Shown here piece by piece: positions 32,750 through 41,353 of a stretch of 64,000 bases of DNA. Under the pieces are notes generated by a model. That model was not told the origin of the DNA. It searched no databases and saw only the letters and a list, made by a program, of their open reading frames with translations. Position numbers and translations under genes: made by a program. This stretch comes from Candidatus Tenderia electrophaga. GTDB lineage: Bacteria > Pseudomonadota > Gammaproteobacteria > Tenderiales > Tenderiaceae. Where the stretch lies: NCBI GenBank assembly GCA_001447805.1, contig CP013099.1:1116001-1180000 (forward strand). Direction: 5' to 3'. Each line of letters starts with the position of its first letter. Positions within the stretch are counted from its first letter, which is position 1.

Positions 32750-35700
32750 ATGTCGGATACCTCCATGCTGGATTTATTCAAGATGGAAGTTGAGCAACAG
32801 ACTGAATTGCTCAATGACAGCTTGCTGGCGCTCGACCAAAATCCGACCAGCGCCGAACATCTGGAGGCGGCGATGCGCGCCTCCCATTCCGTCAAAGGCG
32901 CTGCGCGCCTGTTGGGCGTGGAGTCGGTGCAAGGGCTGGCCCACATGATGGAGGACTGCTTGGTGGCGGCCCAGGAGGGGCGCCTGTTGTTGGACGGCGA
33001 TGCGGTGGATGTATTGCTCAAGGCCATGGACGCCATTCGTCAAATCGCCGCCGCTGAAGACAATCTGGATGCCTGGCTGGATGACCACCGCCAGGTGTTT
33101 GATCAGCTGGTGTCCGCACTGGAAGGGGTGGGCAGCCGGGCCGACGCCGAAGCCACGCCCCGGATTAACGTGGCGGAAGCAGTCGTGTCGGCCCCGGAGA
33201 CCCCGACGGCAACGTCTGCGGACATTCCCGAGAGGAGGCTCAACTTGACCGAGGATGCCTCCTTGCTGGAGCTGTTCCGGGTCGAATGTGAGCAGCACGG
33301 CGCGGTTATCGGTGAGGGCCTGTTGACGCTGGAACAGAATCCGACCGCGTCGGAGTGCCTGGATCAGCTAATGCGCGCCGCCCATTCCATTAAGGGTGCG
33401 GCGCGTCTGGTGGGTATCGAGCCGTTGGTGGAAATCGCCCATGCCATGGAAGACGGGTTTGTCGCGGCGCAGAACGGCGAGTTGGAATTGAGTGCCGACG
33501 ACATCGATGTGATGCTCAAAGGTTTGGATGTCATTCAGGAAATCGCCGCCTATGAGGGTGACCTGAACCAGTGGTACGGCGGCCGCAGGCAGGATATTGC
33601 GCAACTGGTGCAAGCCCTGGCGGCGATCAAGCCGGCGCCTGACGCACAGCCGGCCGCGCCCGAGCGGGCGCCCGCCCCAGCGCATGACGAAGCGGATATT
33701 TCCCTCACCATCGGCGATCCCTCCATGCTTGATCTGTTCCGGGTCGAGTGTGAGCAACACGGCGCGGTGCTGAATCAGGGCTTGTTGGCGTTGGAACAAG
33801 ATCCGACTTCGCCGGAACGCCTGGAACCGTTGATGCGCGCCGCGCATTCAATCAAGGGCGCGGCGCGCCTGGTGGGCATCGAGCCGGTAGTCAAGCTGGC
33901 CCATGCCATGGAAGATGGCTTTGTCGCGGCGCAAAACAGTGAGATTGTCCTCTCCGCCGAGCATATGGATGTCTTACTCAAGGGCGCGGACACCATTCTC
34001 GCCATCGCCATGCATGAGGGTGAACTGGCCGATTGGTACGACGCCAATAGGCAGGACTATCTGAGTCTGCTGGACGAGGTCAACGCCATACTCAAGGGCG
34101 AGTCGGGTGTCGTTACCGAAACCCGGGCCGAAGCGGTCCCCGCGGCGGCGAGCGAAGCGCGGCCCGAGCCGGGGGAGGCAGGGGACGCCGATACCGCCGC
34201 CGTCAAGCCGGCGCTGAAAAAAAATACTGCGCCGCAGAAGGATCGCGTGCTGCGCGTCAGCGCCGAGCTGGTGAACCGGCTGATGGGCTTGGCCGGAGAG
34301 TCGCTGGTGGAATCGCGCTGGCTGTATCCCTATTCCGAATCCCTGCGCCGTCTCAAGCGCCAGCAGACCGATTTGGTCTGTATGATCGATTCCCTGCGCG
34401 AGCGCATGGAGCGGCAACAGGTCAGTGATGATATGCGCGGCCTATTGCGCGATGCACAGCGCCAGGCGTCTCAATGCCGCGAGGTGATGTCCGATCGCCT
34501 TAACGAATTAGAGTCTTATGATCGACGTTTGAGTAACCTGTCTTCGCGCCTGCACCGCGAAGTGGTAGGCAGCCGCATGCGTCCCTTCATCGACGGTGTG
34601 CACGGTTTTCCGCGTATGGTGCGCGACATATCGCGCAGTTTGAAGAAAGACGTGCAACTGATTATCGAAGGCGAAACCACCATGGTGGATCGCGACATCC
34701 TGGACAAGATCGAGGCGCCGCTGAATCATATTATTCGTAACGCCATTGACCACGGCCTCGAATCGCCGGAGGAGCGCGTCGCCGCCGGAAAACCGGCCAA
34801 GGGCACGATTCGGCTGCGTGCCTATCACAACGCCGGCATGCTCTCCATCGTGGTCGGCGACGACGGCCGCGGCATCGACCTGGACAGGTTGCGTCACAAG
34901 ATCGTGGAAAAGGGGCTGATCGATGCGGCGATGGCCGAGACGCTGAGCGAGATGGAACTCACCGATTTCTTGTTCTTGCCCGGCTTTAGCACCAAAGACA
35001 AGGTCAGCGAGATCTCCGGCCGCGGTGTCGGGTTGGACGTGGTCTACGACGCCATGCAGGAAATGCGCGGCAATGTCAGGGCCACCTCGAAGCCGGGTCA
35101 GGGGACTCGCTTTCATATGCAGCTGCCCCTGACCTTGTCGGTGATCCCCGCCCTGTTGGTGGAAATCGCCGGCGAGCCTTATGCCTTTCCGCTGGCGCGC
35201 ATTGACCGAATCGCCAGCGTCAGGCAGTCCGAGGTCAGCGAAGCAGAAGGTAATCAGTTTGTGGTGTTGGACGGTAAAAACGTGGGATTGGTCAGTGCCA
35301 GCCAGATCCTCGAAAAAGAGTCCGGCATGGAGCACACAGGCCTGATGTCCGTAGTGGTGTTGAATGAACGCAACCATTACTACGGCATGGTCGTCGACAA
35401 GTTTCTCGGCGAACGGGAATTGGTGGTGCAGGTCATGCCCGAGGCCTTGGGCAAGGTGCAGGACATCAGTTCCGCCGCCTTGATGGAGGATGGTTCGCCG
35501 CTGTTGATCGTGGACGTGGACGACCTGATCCGTTCCATCGAAAAGGTGTTGAAAACGGCCCGTCTGGGCAAGGTAAGTTCGATTCTTGAAGAAGAGACCG
35601 CGCTTTGCAAGACCGTGTTGGTGGTGGATGATTCCATTACCGTGCGTGAAGTGGAACGCAAGCTGTTGGAAAGGGCCGGTTATCAGGTGGAAACAGCGGT

Positions 35701-35983
35701 GGACGGTGTAGACGGTTTAAATATGTTGCGCAGTCAGCCGTTCGACATGCTGGTGACCGATGTGGATATGCCGCGTATGAATGGTATAGATCTGGTGAAA
35801 ACCCTCAGGCAGGATGCAAGCCTGCGCTCGCTGCCGGTGCTGATGGTTTCTTATAAAGATCGGGAGGAGGATAAGTTGAGAGGATTGGAAGCCGGAGCAG
35901 ATTATTATTTGACCAAGGGCAGTTTCCACGACGAAACCTTGTTGCAGGCCGTCGTCGATCTGGTCGGTGAGGCCAAGTCGTGA
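32750..35983 (+). CDS. wspE: WspE-like hybrid CheA kinase with three Hpt domains and receiver
   Basis: This is a 1077-residue hybrid kinase. Three Hpt domains carry phospho-acceptor histidines at 46 (ASHSVKGAARLL), 212 (AAHSIKGAARLV) and 366 (AAHSIKGAARLV). The dimerization, ATP-binding (NHIIRNAIDHGLE, DDGRGIDL, GRGVGLDVVYDAM) and CheW-like domains follow, then a C-terminal receiver with Asp1004 in VTDVDMPRMNG. Pseudomonas WspE has one Hpt domain; the extra two make the protein about 300 residues longer. The ATG at 32750 has a GGTGGGAG site 8 bases upstream; a GTG at 32735 is the alternative. The receiver may be a phosphate sink or a branch point. Confidence 0.95.
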   Translation: MSDTSMLDLFKMEVEQQTELLNDSLLALDQNPTSAEHLEAAMRASHSVKGAARLLGVESVQGLAHMMEDCLVAAQEGRLLLDGDAVDVLLKAMDAIRQIAAAEDNLDAWLDDHRQVFDQLVSALEGVGSRADAEATPRINVAEAVVSAPETPTATSADIPERRLNLTEDASLLELFRVECEQHGAVIGEGLLTLEQNPTASECLDQLMRAAHSIKGAARLVGIEPLVEIAHAMEDGFVAAQNGELELSADDIDVMLKGLDVIQEIAAYEGDLNQWYGGRRQDIAQLVQALAAIKPAPDAQPAAPERAPAPAHDEADISLTIGDPSMLDLFRVECEQHGAVLNQGLLALEQDPTSPERLEPLMRAAHSIKGAARLVGIEPVVKLAHAMEDGFVAAQNSEIVLSAEHMDVLLKGADTILAIAMHEGELADWYDANRQDYLSLLDEVNAILKGESGVVTETRAEAVPAAASEARPEPGEAGDADTAAVKPALKKNTAPQKDRVLRVSAELVNRLMGLAGESLVESRWLYPYSESLRRLKRQQTDLVCMIDSLRERMERQQVSDDMRGLLRDAQRQASQCREVMSDRLNELESYDRRLSNLSSRLHREVVGSRMRPFIDGVHGFPRMVRDISRSLKKDVQLIIEGETTMVDRDILDKIEAPLNHIIRNAIDHGLESPEERVAAGKPAKGTIRLRAYHNAGMLSIVVGDDGRGIDLDRLRHKIVEKGLIDAAMAETLSEMELTDFLFLPGFSTKDKVSEISGRGVGLDVVYDAMQEMRGNVRATSKPGQGTRFHMQLPLTLSVIPALLVEIAGEPYAFPLARIDRIASVRQSEVSEAEGNQFVVLDGKNVGLVSASQILEKESGMEHTGLMSVVVLNERNHYYGMVVDKFLGERELVVQVMPEALGKVQDISSAALMEDGSPLLIVDVDDLIRSIEKVLKTARLGKVSSILEEETALCKTVLVVDDSITVREVERKLLERAGYQVETAVDGVDGLNMLRSQPFDMLVTDVDMPRMNGIDLVKTLRQDASLRSLPVLMVSYKDREEDKLRGLEAGADYYLTKGSFHDETLLQAVVDLVGEAKS
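33260..34084 (+). repeat. Tandem duplication of Hpt-coding units inside wspE
   Basis: The second (about 33260-33622) and third (about 33722-34084) Hpt units are close copies: their His codons are 462 bases apart, with GLLTLE/GLLALE, RVECEQHGAV and HSIKGAARLVGIEP shared. The first unit (about 32759-33109) is more diverged. This indicates a recent internal duplication within the gene. Confidence 0.8.
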
Positions 35984-37020
35984 GGATCGCAATCGTCAAT
36001 GATTCCATGATGGCGGTGGAGAGTCTGCGCCGTGTGATTACGTCGGTACCGGACTACGAGTTGGCTTGGATCGCCAACGATGGCGCCGAGGCGATCTGGC
36101 GCTGCGGCACCGATGTGCCCGATTTAATGCTGATGGATCTGATCATGCCGGTGATCGACGGGGTAGAGGCGACGCGCAAGATTATGGCCGAGACCCCTTG
36201 CGCCATCCTGGTGGTGACATCCACCGTCGCCGGTAATGCCTCCAAGGTGTTTCAGGCCATGGGCCATGGCGCCCTGGATGCGGTGAACACGCCAGTGCTG
36301 GGCATGACCGGCGATGCCGAAGGCAAGGACGAACTGTTGCGCAAGATCGCCACCATCGCCAAACTGATCCGTCAACGCAAGGGCGATAGCTCGGAGAATT
36401 TATTCCGCGCTGCCAAACCCAAGACGACGCCGACCCATAAGAACCTTGTGGCGATCGGTTCCTCGTCCGGCGGGCCCAAGGCGCTGGCGGTTCTATTGCA
36501 CGCCTTGCCTGCTGATTTCCCTGCGCCGATTGTGATTATCCAACATGTGGATGAAAAGTTTTCCGCTGAATTGGCGCTGTGGTTGAATCGGCAATGCGCG
36601 CTTGAGGTGCGTCTGGCGGAAAAAGGTGATAGCTTGGAGCCCGGCAGGGCGTTGATCGCCGGTAATAATAACCACCTGATAGTCAATTCAAACGGTCGGC
36701 TTGACTATACCCCTGACCCTGTCGATATGGTTTATAGGCCCTCGGTGGATGTGTTCTACGCCAGCATTGCGGAGCATTGGTCCGGGGACGTCGTGGCGGT
36801 GCTGTTGACCGGCATGGGACGCGACGGCGCACAAGGCCTGTTGACCTTGCGTAACAAAGGTGTGTTCACCGTGGCACAGGACGAGACGACCTGCGCGGTC
36901 TACGGTATGCCGAAGGCCGCGGCCCAACTCGGCGCGGCTGAAAAAATATTGCCGCTGGACGATATTGCTCCTGAGTTGAATCAATATTTCGCGGGCAAGA
37001 AAAATAGGCACGTATGCTGA
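35980..37020 (+). CDS. wspF: WspF-like CheB methylesterase
   Basis: The product is 346 residues. The receiver domain (residues 1-125) has Asp53 in LMLMDLIMPVIDG. After a linker, the methylesterase domain has the catalytic Ser in IGSSSGGPKAL, His in IIQHVDEKFS and Asp in LLTGMGRDGAQGL, so it is complete. CheB-type enzymes demethylate the receptor; loss of WspF in pseudomonads locks the pathway on and raises c-di-GMP. It starts with GTG overlapping the wspE stop (GTGA), and its stop overlaps the wspR start, so the three are co-translated. Confidence 0.94.
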   Translation: MRIAIVNDSMMAVESLRRVITSVPDYELAWIANDGAEAIWRCGTDVPDLMLMDLIMPVIDGVEATRKIMAETPCAILVVTSTVAGNASKVFQAMGHGALDAVNTPVLGMTGDAEGKDELLRKIATIAKLIRQRKGDSSENLFRAAKPKTTPTHKNLVAIGSSSGGPKALAVLLHALPADFPAPIVIIQHVDEKFSAELALWLNRQCALEVRLAEKGDSLEPGRALIAGNNNHLIVNSNGRLDYTPDPVDMVYRPSVDVFYASIAEHWSGDVVAVLLTGMGRDGAQGLLTLRNKGVFTVAQDETTCAVYGMPKAAAQLGAAEKILPLDDIAPELNQYFAGKKNRHVC

Positions 37021-38045
37021 TGGACGTAAGCAGGCAAGACGATCAAGCGACGGCGGAGGTCAACACCTGCGCGGACGCGGCGCGTATCCGGGTGATGTTG
37101 GTGGACGATCAGAATATCGTGGCCGAGGCGTTGCGCCGCATGTTGGCCGACGAGGCCGAGATTGATTATCACTATGTCAGTGATCCCGCCTCCGCCATCG
37201 ATGAAGCGACCAAGTTCAAGCCGACGGTGATCCTCCAGGATTTGGTCATGCCGGATATCGATGGTTTGATGCTGCTCAAGTTCTACCGCTCCAATCCCGA
37301 GACCAAAGTGGTGCCGGTGATTGTGCTGTCCACCAAGGAAGACCCTAAGATCAAGAGTGAGGCCTTCGCCCTCGGGGCGAGCGACTACCTGGTCAAGTTT
37401 CCGGACAAGATCGAGGTGATCGCCCGTATATTAGCCCACTCGCGCAGTTTTCTGGCGCAGCAGCAGCGCGATGAGGCCTATCAGGCCTTGGAGGTGTTGA
37501 AAAAGGAATTGGAGGAAAAGAATACCGAGTTGGAACGCTTGTCATCTCAGGACGGCCTGACCGGCATTGCCAACCGTCGTATCTTCGATGAATTCTCGGG
37601 CAAGGAGTGGGGCCGCGCCGCCCGCGATCATGCGCCGTTGTCTCTGATCTTGATCGATATCGATCATTTCAAGACCTACAACGATAACTATGGCCATCAG
37701 GGCGGCGACGACTGCTTGCGCCAGGTGGCCCAGAAGCTTGCCAGTACCGTGCGCCGTCCCAGCGATCTGGTGGCGCGTTACGGTGGCGAGGAGTTCGCCG
37801 TGGTAATGCCGGGGACGGACCTCGAGGGGGCCAAGCGTATTGCCGACGCCCTGTGTGACGGGGTAGCCTCAATGAATCTGCCGCACGCCCATTCCTCCAC
37901 TGCCGATCATGTCACCATCAGTCTCGGGGTGGCCAGCGCCATGCCGACCACGGAGGGCGGTCCGGAGCAGCTGATCGAGAAGGCCGACGAGGCCTTGTAT
38001 CAGGCCAAGAAGAGCGGCCGCAACCAGTTCCAGGTCGCCGACTAG
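37014..38045 (+). CDS. wspR: WspR-like response regulator diguanylate cyclase
   Basis: The product is 343 residues. An N-terminal receiver domain (acidic pocket VDDQ, Asp76 in VILQDLVMPDIDG) is joined by a helix (LEVLKKELEEKNTELERL), likely a coiled coil that drives dimerization, to a GGDEF domain with the active motif GGEEF at 257-261. An RxxD inhibitory site (R248 to D251) lies five residues before it, so product inhibition is expected. Phosphorylation by WspE should raise c-di-GMP synthesis. The start overlaps the wspF stop. It is the output of the operon and probably the last gene of it; a weak hairpin lies about 40 bases downstream. Confidence 0.95.
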   Translation: MLMDVSRQDDQATAEVNTCADAARIRVMLVDDQNIVAEALRRMLADEAEIDYHYVSDPASAIDEATKFKPTVILQDLVMPDIDGLMLLKFYRSNPETKVVPVIVLSTKEDPKIKSEAFALGASDYLVKFPDKIEVIARILAHSRSFLAQQQRDEAYQALEVLKKELEEKNTELERLSSQDGLTGIANRRIFDEFSGKEWGRAARDHAPLSLILIDIDHFKTYNDNYGHQGGDDCLRQVAQKLASTVRRPSDLVARYGGEEFAVVMPGTDLEGAKRIADALCDGVASMNLPHAHSSTADHVTISLGVASAMPTTEGGPEQLIEKADEALYQAKKSGRNQFQVAD

Positions 38046-38084
38046 CCCCCGGATTGCTCACCGCTCACCCCGCCGCACCCTTGA

Positions 38085-38104
38085 ACCGTTTCGCCACGAA
38101 CGGT
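38085..38104. repeat. Small inverted repeat after wspR
   Basis: Arms ACCGTTTCG and CGAACGGT around CCA form a short hairpin between wspR and the convergent CorC-type gene. There is no T-tract, so a termination role is uncertain. Confidence 0.4.
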
Positions 38105-38129
38105 GATGAGAAATCCCGGCGACCCCCAC

Positions 38130-39434
38130 TCAGTTTGTTGCGCCGCCGTTTTCCGTCGCTTCGATCGGCGACAGGCGTCGTGACTCGGGGTGTATTCTTA
38201 CCGTTTTGATGGCGTTGTTGCTGGTCTGGACGATATCGATGGGATAACCGGCGATCAGCACGCTGGTGCCGGCTTCGGGAATGGATTCCAGATACTCAGT
38301 GATCAGGCCATTGAGCGTTTTCGGCCCATCGGTGGGCAGTTCCCATTGCATGGTGCGGTTCAATTCGCGCACGTAGGCACCGCCGTCGACCAGGAAGCTG
38401 CCGTCTTCCTGCGGATGGACGAATTTGATGGCGGCGGCCATGTCGGTAGTAAATTCGCCGACGATCTCTTCCAGTATGCTCTCCAAGGTCACTAATCCTT
38501 CAATGTCGCCGTATTCGTCGACGACGAAGCCGATACGCCGTTTTTCACGCTGAAAGCTGAGCAGCTGGGTGTTGAGCGACGTCCCTTCCGGAATGAAGTA
38601 GGGCTCGCGGCAAATGGCCAGCAGCTTGTCCTTGGTGAAATCGCCTTCCGCCAGCACATGCAGGGCGTTGCGGGCATGCACGAAACCGACTACGTGTTCC
38701 ACATTATCGCGGAATACCGGCAGGCGGGTGTGCTCGGTGTGGATCAGTTGTTTGAGTATGCTCTGATCGTCTTCGTTGATGTCGATGCCGACGATCTCGT
38801 TACGCGGCACCATGACATCCTCCACGGTGACCTTTTCCAGGTCGAGAATGCTGATCAGCATCTCCTGGTGTTGGCGCGGGATCAGGGCGCCGGCCTCATT
38901 CACCACGGTGCGCAGTTCCTCGCTGCTCAATTGCTGCATGGCGTCGGTTTGCGGCGGCACACCCAGTAATCTGAGCAGGGTGTTGGCGATGATGTTCACC
39001 AGCCAGACCAGGGGATAACTGAGGGTCAACAAGGGCTTCAGCACCACGGAGGCGGGAAAGGCCACTCGCTCCGGATGCAGGGCGGCCAGTGTCTTGGGCG
39101 CCACTTCGGCGAAGATCAAAATGACGAAGGTGAGAATGCCGGTGGCAATGGCGATACCGGCCTCGCCCATCAGGCGTAGGGCGATCAAGGTGGCGATGGA
39201 CGAGGCCAGGATGTTGACGAAGTTATTGCCCAGCAGGATCAGGCCGATGAGGCGGTCGGTGCGGTCCAGCAATTGCTGGGCGCGCAGCGCGCCCGGATCG
39301 CCCGCCTGGGCCAGGTGGCGCAGCTTATAGCGATTGAGGCTCATCATGGCCGTCTCCGAGGCCGAGAAGCAGGCCGACAGGACGATCAGAAAAAACAGCG
39401 TAGTGCCTAAAAAGCTAAGCGGGATCTCTTGCAT
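38130..39434 (-). CDS. HlyC/CorC (DUF21-CBS) family transporter or cyclin M-like protein
   Basis: The product is 434 residues. A DUF21 membrane domain of four helices (SACFSASETAMMSLNRYKLRHL near the start, LILLGNNFVNILASSIATL) is followed by two CBS domains (about residues 200-330) and a C-terminal CorC_HlyC domain (AYVRELNRTMQWELP). This architecture is that of CorB/YfjD-like proteins linked to magnesium and cobalt efflux or resistance. Ion specificity is not fixed by sequence. It is convergent with wspR and next to the CcsA-like gene on the same strand, with a 170-base gap. Confidence 0.9.
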   Translation of the reverse strand: MQEIPLSFLGTTLFFLIVLSACFSASETAMMSLNRYKLRHLAQAGDPGALRAQQLLDRTDRLIGLILLGNNFVNILASSIATLIALRLMGEAGIAIATGILTFVILIFAEVAPKTLAALHPERVAFPASVVLKPLLTLSYPLVWLVNIIANTLLRLLGVPPQTDAMQQLSSEELRTVVNEAGALIPRQHQEMLISILDLEKVTVEDVMVPRNEIVGIDINEDDQSILKQLIHTEHTRLPVFRDNVEHVVGFVHARNALHVLAEGDFTKDKLLAICREPYFIPEGTSLNTQLLSFQREKRRIGFVVDEYGDIEGLVTLESILEEIVGEFTTDMAAAIKFVHPQEDGSFLVDGGAYVRELNRTMQWELPTDGPKTLNGLITEYLESIPEAGTSVLIAGYPIDIVQTSNNAIKTVRIHPESRRLSPIEATENGGATN

Positions 39435-39604
39435 GGTCGTTGATTCTATTCGGCAGGCTGGGAAGGTCTAGCCCGCATTTTCCATTGCGATAGGCCAAGG
39501 GCGTGGCAGTGTGTCATTGTCTGGTTGATCGGCATTCTCGATAATCCTTCATTAGTTTCAATCACCTGCATCAAAGTCATGGGCTGCCCGGCGAGACATG
39601 CGGG

Positions 39605-40405
39605 TTAGTTGAGTATAACTTCCAGCACCGTCTTGCTGCCGAAGTATGCTAATGCCAAAAAAACGAAGCCGCTCAAAGTCCAGCGGATGGCGGTCTTGCC
39701 GCGCCAGCCGAACTGCCAGCGTCCCCACAGCAGGGTGGCGAAGACGCCCCAGGCGACGATGGACAGCACGGTCTTATGAACCAGGTGCTGGGCGAACATA
39801 TTGTCGAGAAAAATGAACCCGGTCAGCAGCGACAGGCTTTGCAGGATGAAACCCAGGCCGATCATCTGGAACAATAGTCGCTCCATGGTCTGCAGCGGCG
39901 GCAGGGTGCGGATAAACCCCCCCGGATGCTTGTGGCGCAGATGATAATCCTGGATGGTCAGCAGCACGGCCTGGACCGCGGCGATGCTGAGCAGGCTATA
40001 GGCGGCGATGGAAATCAGGATATGGATCTCGATGTGCGAATTCAGCGGTTCAGTGATCTGTTCGGCGGAAAAGGCCAGCCCCAGAGCCACCGCCAGGGCG
40101 GTGCCGGGAAACACGATAATGCCCAAATTCTCGGTCGGGCGTTTAATCACACTCAAGAGCAGGATGGCGCTGATCACCCAGGTGACCAGCGAGACGGCGT
40201 TGAACACCCCCAGATTGAGCCCGGCAGCGGTAAACAGCTGGCCGCCGATCACCCAGCCGTGCAATAGCAGGGCGACGATGGCGGGGGTGAGGCTTTTCCA
40301 TTTGCTGGCCGGGGTGGTGAGCTGGTTGCGCAAACGGGCGCCGAGCGAGTAAGCGGCAACTAAATACAAGAAAATCGCTAAAGTGCCGATAACTATGGTG
40401 TGCAT
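39605..40405 (-). CDS. CcsA/YpjD-like cytochrome c assembly membrane protein
   Basis: The product is 266 residues with about eight hydrophobic helices. The segment LNSHIEIHILISIAAYSLLSIAAVQAVL and the following TMERLLFQMIGLGFILQSLSLLTGF belong to the CcsA/CcmC/YpjD family, with His residues placed on helices. YpjD-like proteins are usually found beside ffh, as here (ffh lies 1 kb away, divergent). A role in heme handling is inherited from the family name and is not proven for YpjD. Confidence 0.85.
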   Translation of the reverse strand: MHTIVIGTLAIFLYLVAAYSLGARLRNQLTTPASKWKSLTPAIVALLLHGWVIGGQLFTAAGLNLGVFNAVSLVTWVISAILLLSVIKRPTENLGIIVFPGTALAVALGLAFSAEQITEPLNSHIEIHILISIAAYSLLSIAAVQAVLLTIQDYHLRHKHPGGFIRTLPPLQTMERLLFQMIGLGFILQSLSLLTGFIFLDNMFAQHLVHKTVLSIVAWGVFATLLWGRWQFGWRGKTAIRWTLSGFVFLALAYFGSKTVLEVILN

Positions 40406-40540
40406 AATGGTTGTTTTGATTGATGAAATTACAATGATGGCACATCTGCGGGCCCGGTAGAAGAGGGCCTTTTTCGTGGCAGGCCGAGGTGGGTTATTTT
40501 AACCTAAAGATTTTTGCTTAAGTGCAGAAATATTAAAGAT

Positions 40541-41308
40541 ATGAAGCTAAGGATATTAGGCTGCGATGGCGGGATAGGCCGGGGGTTGAGGACGACCTCG
40601 ATGTTGGTCGACGACGACGTGCTCATCGATGCAGGGAGCGGCGTCGGTGACTTGACACTGGATGAAATGGCCAACATCCGTCACATCTTTCTGACACATT
40701 CCCATCTCGATCATGTGGCGTTCCTGCCGTTGCTGGTCGACAGCATCTTCGAGCGCATTGAGCAGCCCATCGTGATTCACGGCCTGCCCGCGACCATTCA
40801 GGCCCTGCGCGAACATGTCTTCAACTGGGCCATCTGGCCCGATTTCGCCAAATTGCCGGTGGTCAACAAGCCGGTGATGAAGTATCAGGAACATCCTGCC
40901 GGTGACATCTGCGAAGTTGGCGGCCGCAGGTTCGAATCCATCCCCATGAACCACATTGTGCCCACGGTCGGTTACCGGGTGGAATCGGCGGCGGGCATGT
41001 CATTCGCCTTTACCGGCGATACCACCACCAATGATACGTTCTGGGAGGCGGTCAACGCCTATCCCCGTCTCGACCTGCTGTTGCTGGAAGTCGCCTTCAG
41101 CAACGAGTACGAAGACCTCAGCAACAGCGCCCGGCACTACTGCTCCAAGACCGTGGCGGCCGATCTGGCCAAGCTTAAGCTGGACCCGCAAATCTACCTC
41201 ACCCACCATAAACCGGAAGAAAACAGCCGCATCCTGGAAGAACTGGAACAGCTGGTGCCCGACCGGGTCATTAAACAACTCAAGAATAATAAGTCGTTTT
41301 CGTTATAA
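40541..41308 (+). CDS. Class II 3',5'-cyclic-nucleotide phosphodiesterase (metallo-beta-lactamase fold)
   Basis: The product is 255 residues. The metal-binding motif THSHLDH (HxHxDH) near residue 58, the downstream Asp in FTGDTTTND and His residues in THHKPEE are those of class II phosphodiesterases such as CpdP, which hydrolyse cAMP. The start at 40541 (MKLRILGCDGG) is used; the frame continues upstream without a good ribosome site. It lies divergent from the CcsA-like gene and just before ffh. Substrate cannot be told from sequence alone; cAMP is the family norm. Confidence 0.82.
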   Translation: MKLRILGCDGGIGRGLRTTSMLVDDDVLIDAGSGVGDLTLDEMANIRHIFLTHSHLDHVAFLPLLVDSIFERIEQPIVIHGLPATIQALREHVFNWAIWPDFAKLPVVNKPVMKYQEHPAGDICEVGGRRFESIPMNHIVPTVGYRVESAAGMSFAFTGDTTTNDTFWEAVNAYPRLDLLLLEVAFSNEYEDLSNSARHYCSKTVAADLAKLKLDPQIYLTHHKPEENSRILEELEQLVPDRVIKQLKNNKSFSL

Positions 41309-41353
41309 TAGCCCCTTTGTGGCTATTACATTCATCATCGCTGGATCCATCCT

